From the NCBI RefSeq assembly GCF_025369935.1, contig NZ_CP104467.1:6393001-6457000 (forward strand): a stretch of DNA of 64,000 nucleotides. Reading direction: 5' to 3'. The DNA is from Paenibacillus andongensis. Lineage in GTDB: Bacteria; Bacillota; Bacilli; Paenibacillales; NBRC-103111. Numbering within the stretch: the stretch's first letter is position 1; each line of letters starts with the position of its first letter. The notes beneath the pieces are model-generated. The model saw only the letters and a list, made by a program, of their open reading frames with translations, did no database searches and was not told where the DNA came from. The position numbers were made by a program, and so were the translations under genes. Shown here in pieces: positions 61,610-64,000 of the stretch.

Positions 61610-62767
61610 TTATTCAGCTTTCAAAAAGCTGCCGTTCTTGATTTGCAGCATCACGAAGTTTGATTTTTTCAACGTACCGTTGTCATTAAAAGCTGTTTGA
61701 TCGGAATTCAGAGTCTTCAGATCCGTTTTCTTCAAAGCAGCTGCGATTGCGGCTTTATCCGTAGAGCCCGCACGTTTGATTGCATCGGCCATGATGTTCA
61801 TACCGTCATATTCAAGTGCGGAGTAGGGACCCGGCTCCTGGTTGAATTTCGCTTTGTATTCATCCGTAAACTTCTTCGCTTCAGGCAGCAAATCTGCTGT
61901 TGGCGGCGTTGTGATGAAGGCTCCTTCAACTGCGCCTTTGCCAGCAATCTCGACGATTGTTTTGTCGTTCGCTCCGTCACCTACACCGATAATTCCGCTA
62001 ACGCCCTGCTGCTTGAATTGTTTGATAAACAATCCGCCTGCTTTATAGTAAGCCGTCCAATACGTTGCGTCCGGCTGAGCTTGCTTCAGCTTGGAAACAA
62101 GCGGGGAAAAGTCGGTTTCATCCGGATTGATTGCATCATAGACGACAACTTGTCCGCCTGCAGCGGTAACTGCCGCTTTTGTGCGTTCGGCTAAATCTTT
62201 CGCATAACCGGAATTATCGTGAATGATGGCGATTTTTTTCGCGTTTTTCTTTTTCATCATGTAATCGGTTGCAATTTCGGCTTGGTGAAGAGTCGTACCG
62301 TTGATCATGAATATTTCCGGGAACTTCTGATCGGAGATTTTCATCGAATTCGCGGCAGTAATGACCATCGGGATTCCGCTTTGATGGTACACGCCTGTTG
62401 CCGGAATCGTAGCCCCGGAGCAATAACCGCCCACAATTGCGGTAACGCCTTGAGATACCAGTTTGTTAGCGGCCGCCGTCGCAGTTTGCGGATCGCAAGC
62501 GTCATCTTCCGCAGTCAGTTTGATCTTTTTGCCGTTGATTCCGCCCGTCCCATTGATTTTCTCGACAGCGAGTTCAGCAGCTTGTTTCATATCCTGTCCC
62601 ATTTTCGCTTCGTTACCGCTTAGAGGAAGCTGCAGTCCAATCAAAATGTCGCCTTCGGCAGCTTTACCGCTGGAGGTCGTCGAGGTCGTTCCTTGTCCGC
62701 AAGCACTCAAAATCATCAAACTCGTGATAGCGCTTACAACAAACATGTTTTTAATTCGGTTCTTCAT
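61610..62767 (-). CDS. livJ: Branched-chain amino-acid type ABC binding lipoprotein
   Basis: 385 aa from the ATG at 62767 (AGGGGG ahead); the frame is open to 62809. Lipoprotein signal with lipobox LSAC (Cys about 23), then the periplasmic-binding domain of the Leu/Ile/Val type (DILIGLQLPLSGNEAKMGQD, DDACDPQTATAAANKLVSQG VTAIVGG). First gene of the operon. The exact ligand (branched-chain amino acids, urea or amides) cannot be fixed. Confidence 0.92.
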   Translation of the reverse strand: MKNRIKNMFVVSAITSLMILSACGQGTTSTTSSGKAAEGDILIGLQLPLSGNEAKMGQDMKQAAELAVEKINGTGGINGKKIKLTAEDDACDPQTATAAANKLVSQGVTAIVGGYCSGATIPATGVYHQSGIPMVITAANSMKISDQKFPEIFMINGTTLHQAEIATDYMMKKKNAKKIAIIHDNSGYAKDLAERTKAAVTAAGGQVVVYDAINPDETDFSPLVSKLKQAQPDATYWTAYYKAGGLFIKQFKQQGVSGIIGVGDGANDKTIVEIAGKGAVEGAFITTPPTADLLPEAKKFTDEYKAKFNQEPGPYSALEYDGMNIMADAIKRAGSTDKAAIAAALKKTDLKTLNSDQTAFNDNGTLKKSNFVMLQIKNGSFLKAE

Positions 62768-62800
62768 AGTAGACCCCCTAGTTTTGTGTTCATTGCTCAT

Positions 62801-62830
62801 TCTATACACAAATTAGAAAAAAGTGTACAA
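62801..62830 (-). promoter_or_regulatory. Candidate SigA promoter of the liv operon
   Basis: On the minus strand TTGTAC (62830-62825) and TATAGA (62806-62801), 18 bases apart, 33 bases ahead of the livJ start. Confidence 0.5.
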
Positions 62831-63080
62831 GAAATATTTTACATTTGTGTTTAGTGTGTATATTATTTGAGTAATTCATTGTTGTTCTTGAACATTTTTA
62901 CACATTTCTTCCAAACTGAAAAGCCCTTCTAAATCTTCTAATTCTCCTATTTCTTCAAAAACCAGCAAACAAATCAAAACTCAAGGAAACATAGTAACTG
63001 ATCGAATGTTTTTATATTCCACAATCTCGCTTACCTTGCAAAGATCCATAGCTAACTATCTTAACTAAGCTAAGCTTCGT
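62831..63080. other. Gene-free AT-rich stretch
   Basis: No gene or strong signal seen. It separates the liv operon from the simple-sequence repeats and the proline dehydrogenase gene. Confidence 0.5.
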
Positions 63081-63164
63081 CCCCTATCCCCTATCTCCTA
63101 CTCCTACCTCCTACCTCCTACCTCCTATCTCCTATGCGGTCGGTCGGTCGGTCGGTTGGTTGGT
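63081..63164 (+). repeat. Heptamer array followed by CGGT tetramers
   Basis: Eight tandem units of the form CYCCTAY (one a hexamer) fill 63081-63135, an all-pyrimidine strand except the A's. After TG-C, five CGGT units and two TGGT units fill 63137-63164. Slippage-prone simple sequence about 180 bases ahead of a coding start. Confidence 0.9.
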
Positions 63165-63206
63165 TGTTACTTGTTTGCTCGAATCAGCAGAACGTGTATG
63201 AAAATG

Positions 63207-63326
63207 GTTGTTCAACGGAAATTGTTCAATCACCCCCTCCAATTTACATTATTTTTAAACAATGACTGTTCAAATTTAAAATATTAGTGTATATTTCAAT
63301 TACACAATTAAACAACATTGTTCAAT
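63207..63326 (+). promoter_or_regulatory. Repeated TTGTTCAA motifs ahead of the proline dehydrogenase gene
   Basis: GTTGTTCAAC (63207-63216), ATTGTTCAAT (63221-63230), CTGTTCAA (63266-63273) and ATTGTTCAAT (63317-63326). The last two also sit inside similar longer segments starting TTAAACAA, giving loose dyads. They end 19 bases before the start codon, so a repressor or activator binding array is likely. Confidence 0.6.
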
Positions 63327-63345
63327 TATTCTGGGGGAATCATAC

Positions 63346-64000
63346 ATGGAAATGATGCTGAGAAACATGTTTCAATCCTTGGGCAAAAGCCGCTCTGCGA
63401 ATCGATTAGCCAAAAAGTACGGCCTTCGGTTTGGAGCCGCCCGTTTTGTAGCCGGTGAAACCATCAAACAATCGATTGATGCTGTAAGCGGTCTCAATAA
63501 GGATGGTAGAATCGCGACTTTAGACCATCTAGGAGAATTCGTTTTTAGCGAAGAAGAAGCTACATTGTCCGCTGATATGTGCATACAAACATTAGATGCT
63601 ATTGCCAGCTCAGGCGTACAGTCCAATCTTTCGTTGAAAATGACATCACTCGGCCTAGATATTAGCAGAGAGCTTTGCGTAAGCAATATGAAACGAATTC
63701 TGAATCGAGCGCGTCAATATGGTAATTTTGTTCGGATCGATATGGAGGATTACGCGCACTGCCAAGTTTCTCTTGATATCTACCGTGAACTTCGTGAAGA
63801 GTTCGACAATGTAGGGATCGTGATTCAAGCTTATCTGTTCCGAACGGAGCAAGACATCCAGGATTTGAGTGCGATTAGAGCCAACTTGCGTCTCGTTAAA
63901 GGGGCCTATAAGGAGTCCCCTCAAGTTGCTTTTCCAGAAAAGAAAGACGTCGATGAAAATTATAAAAAAATCATTCAAATGCATTTGAAAAATGGTCATT
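63346..64000 (+). CDS. Proline dehydrogenase, 5' part
   Basis: The frame is open from the ATG at 63346 to the window end (218 codons). GGGGGAA is the ribosome site. LSLKMTSLGLD, VRIDMEDYAHC, IQAYLFRTEQDI and LRLVKGAYKE are the consecutive strands of the PRODH FAD-barrel as in Firmicute proline dehydrogenases. It oxidises proline to pyrroline-5-carboxylate and passes electrons to the quinone pool. The rest of the protein (about 90 residues) lies beyond the window. The repeated TTGTTCAA motifs upstream may control it. Confidence 0.92.
   Translation, partial: MEMMLRNMFQSLGKSRSANRLAKKYGLRFGAARFVAGETIKQSIDAVSGLNKDGRIATLDHLGEFVFSEEEATLSADMCIQTLDAIASSGVQSNLSLKMTSLGLDISRELCVSNMKRILNRARQYGNFVRIDMEDYAHCQVSLDIYRELREEFDNVGIVIQAYLFRTEQDIQDLSAIRANLRLVKGAYKESPQVAFPEKKDVDENYKKIIQMHLKNGH

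Noticed and set aside
63372..63999. Two minus-strand frames at the right edge
   Set aside because: The plus strand holds a continuous proline dehydrogenase frame with family motifs from 63346 to the end; the minus frames are its shadow.

Overview
The window looks like chromosomal DNA of a spore-forming, low-to-mid GC Gram-positive, most likely Paenibacillus or a close relative. The signs are glycine decarboxylase split into gcvPA and gcvPB, strong GGAGG-type ribosome sites with many TTG and GTG starts, large membrane-anchored AraC regulators and YesM/YesN pairs beside LplB/YtcP-type sugar ABC transporters, a SigI/RsgI pair and a YheC/D spore-coat-type ATP-grasp protein. This is inference from gene content; there is no rRNA or other taxonomic marker. 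I see no tRNA, rRNA, CRISPR array, prophage or intact insertion sequence.

Layout. 1-3535: gcvT (3' part), gcvPA, gcvPB, closed by a strong terminator. 3604-4279: a long gene-free stretch with a 66/67-bp tandem repeat. 4280-15518: a carbohydrate uptake locus read rightward (membrane AraC regulator, two permeases, binding lipoprotein, 1683-aa secreted multidomain glycosidase-like protein). 15684-22851: an MFS/oxidoreductase pair, a small membrane protein, leucyl aminopeptidase, an Fe-S aldo/keto reductase and a Fur-boxed PepSY membrane protein. 22976-25119: sigI-rsgI with a SigI-like promoter. 25317-27509: an unusual signalling set (XRE protein with LytTR-like tail, kinase-less multi-TM protein, LytTR response regulator). 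27510-27875: nested inverted repeats.

28515-40507 is the most striking region. It holds two copies of a DUF4912 gene followed by a fused GH57 (branching-enzyme type)-GT4 (glucan-synthase type) gene. Between them lie a fused nucleotidyltransferase/LbH/degenerate phosphomannomutase gene and a small KTSC-like gene, and a GH15 glucoamylase-like gene closes the block. Together they suggest a self-contained alpha-glucan synthesis, branching and trimming system that does not use classical glg genes.

40640-43401: TetR and cytochrome P450, each with a matching palindrome, then YheC/D. 43495-45546: DinB, an unknown protein and a second TetR with a dyad operator. 45635-55068: a second sugar-uptake operon on the minus strand (YesM kinase, YesN regulator, binding protein, two permeases, Gfo/Idh/MocA dehydrogenase, metallophosphoesterase). 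55215-57812: nitroreductase and divergent MarR, a GcvH look-alike without the lipoyl lysine, and a 2-Cys peroxiredoxin with a PerR-like box. 58101-62767: a branched-chain amino-acid type ABC system (livJ-livH-livM-livG-livF). 62831-63345: a gene-free stretch with heptamer and tetramer repeats and repeated TTGTTCAA motifs, leading into the 5' part of a proline dehydrogenase gene cut by the window end.
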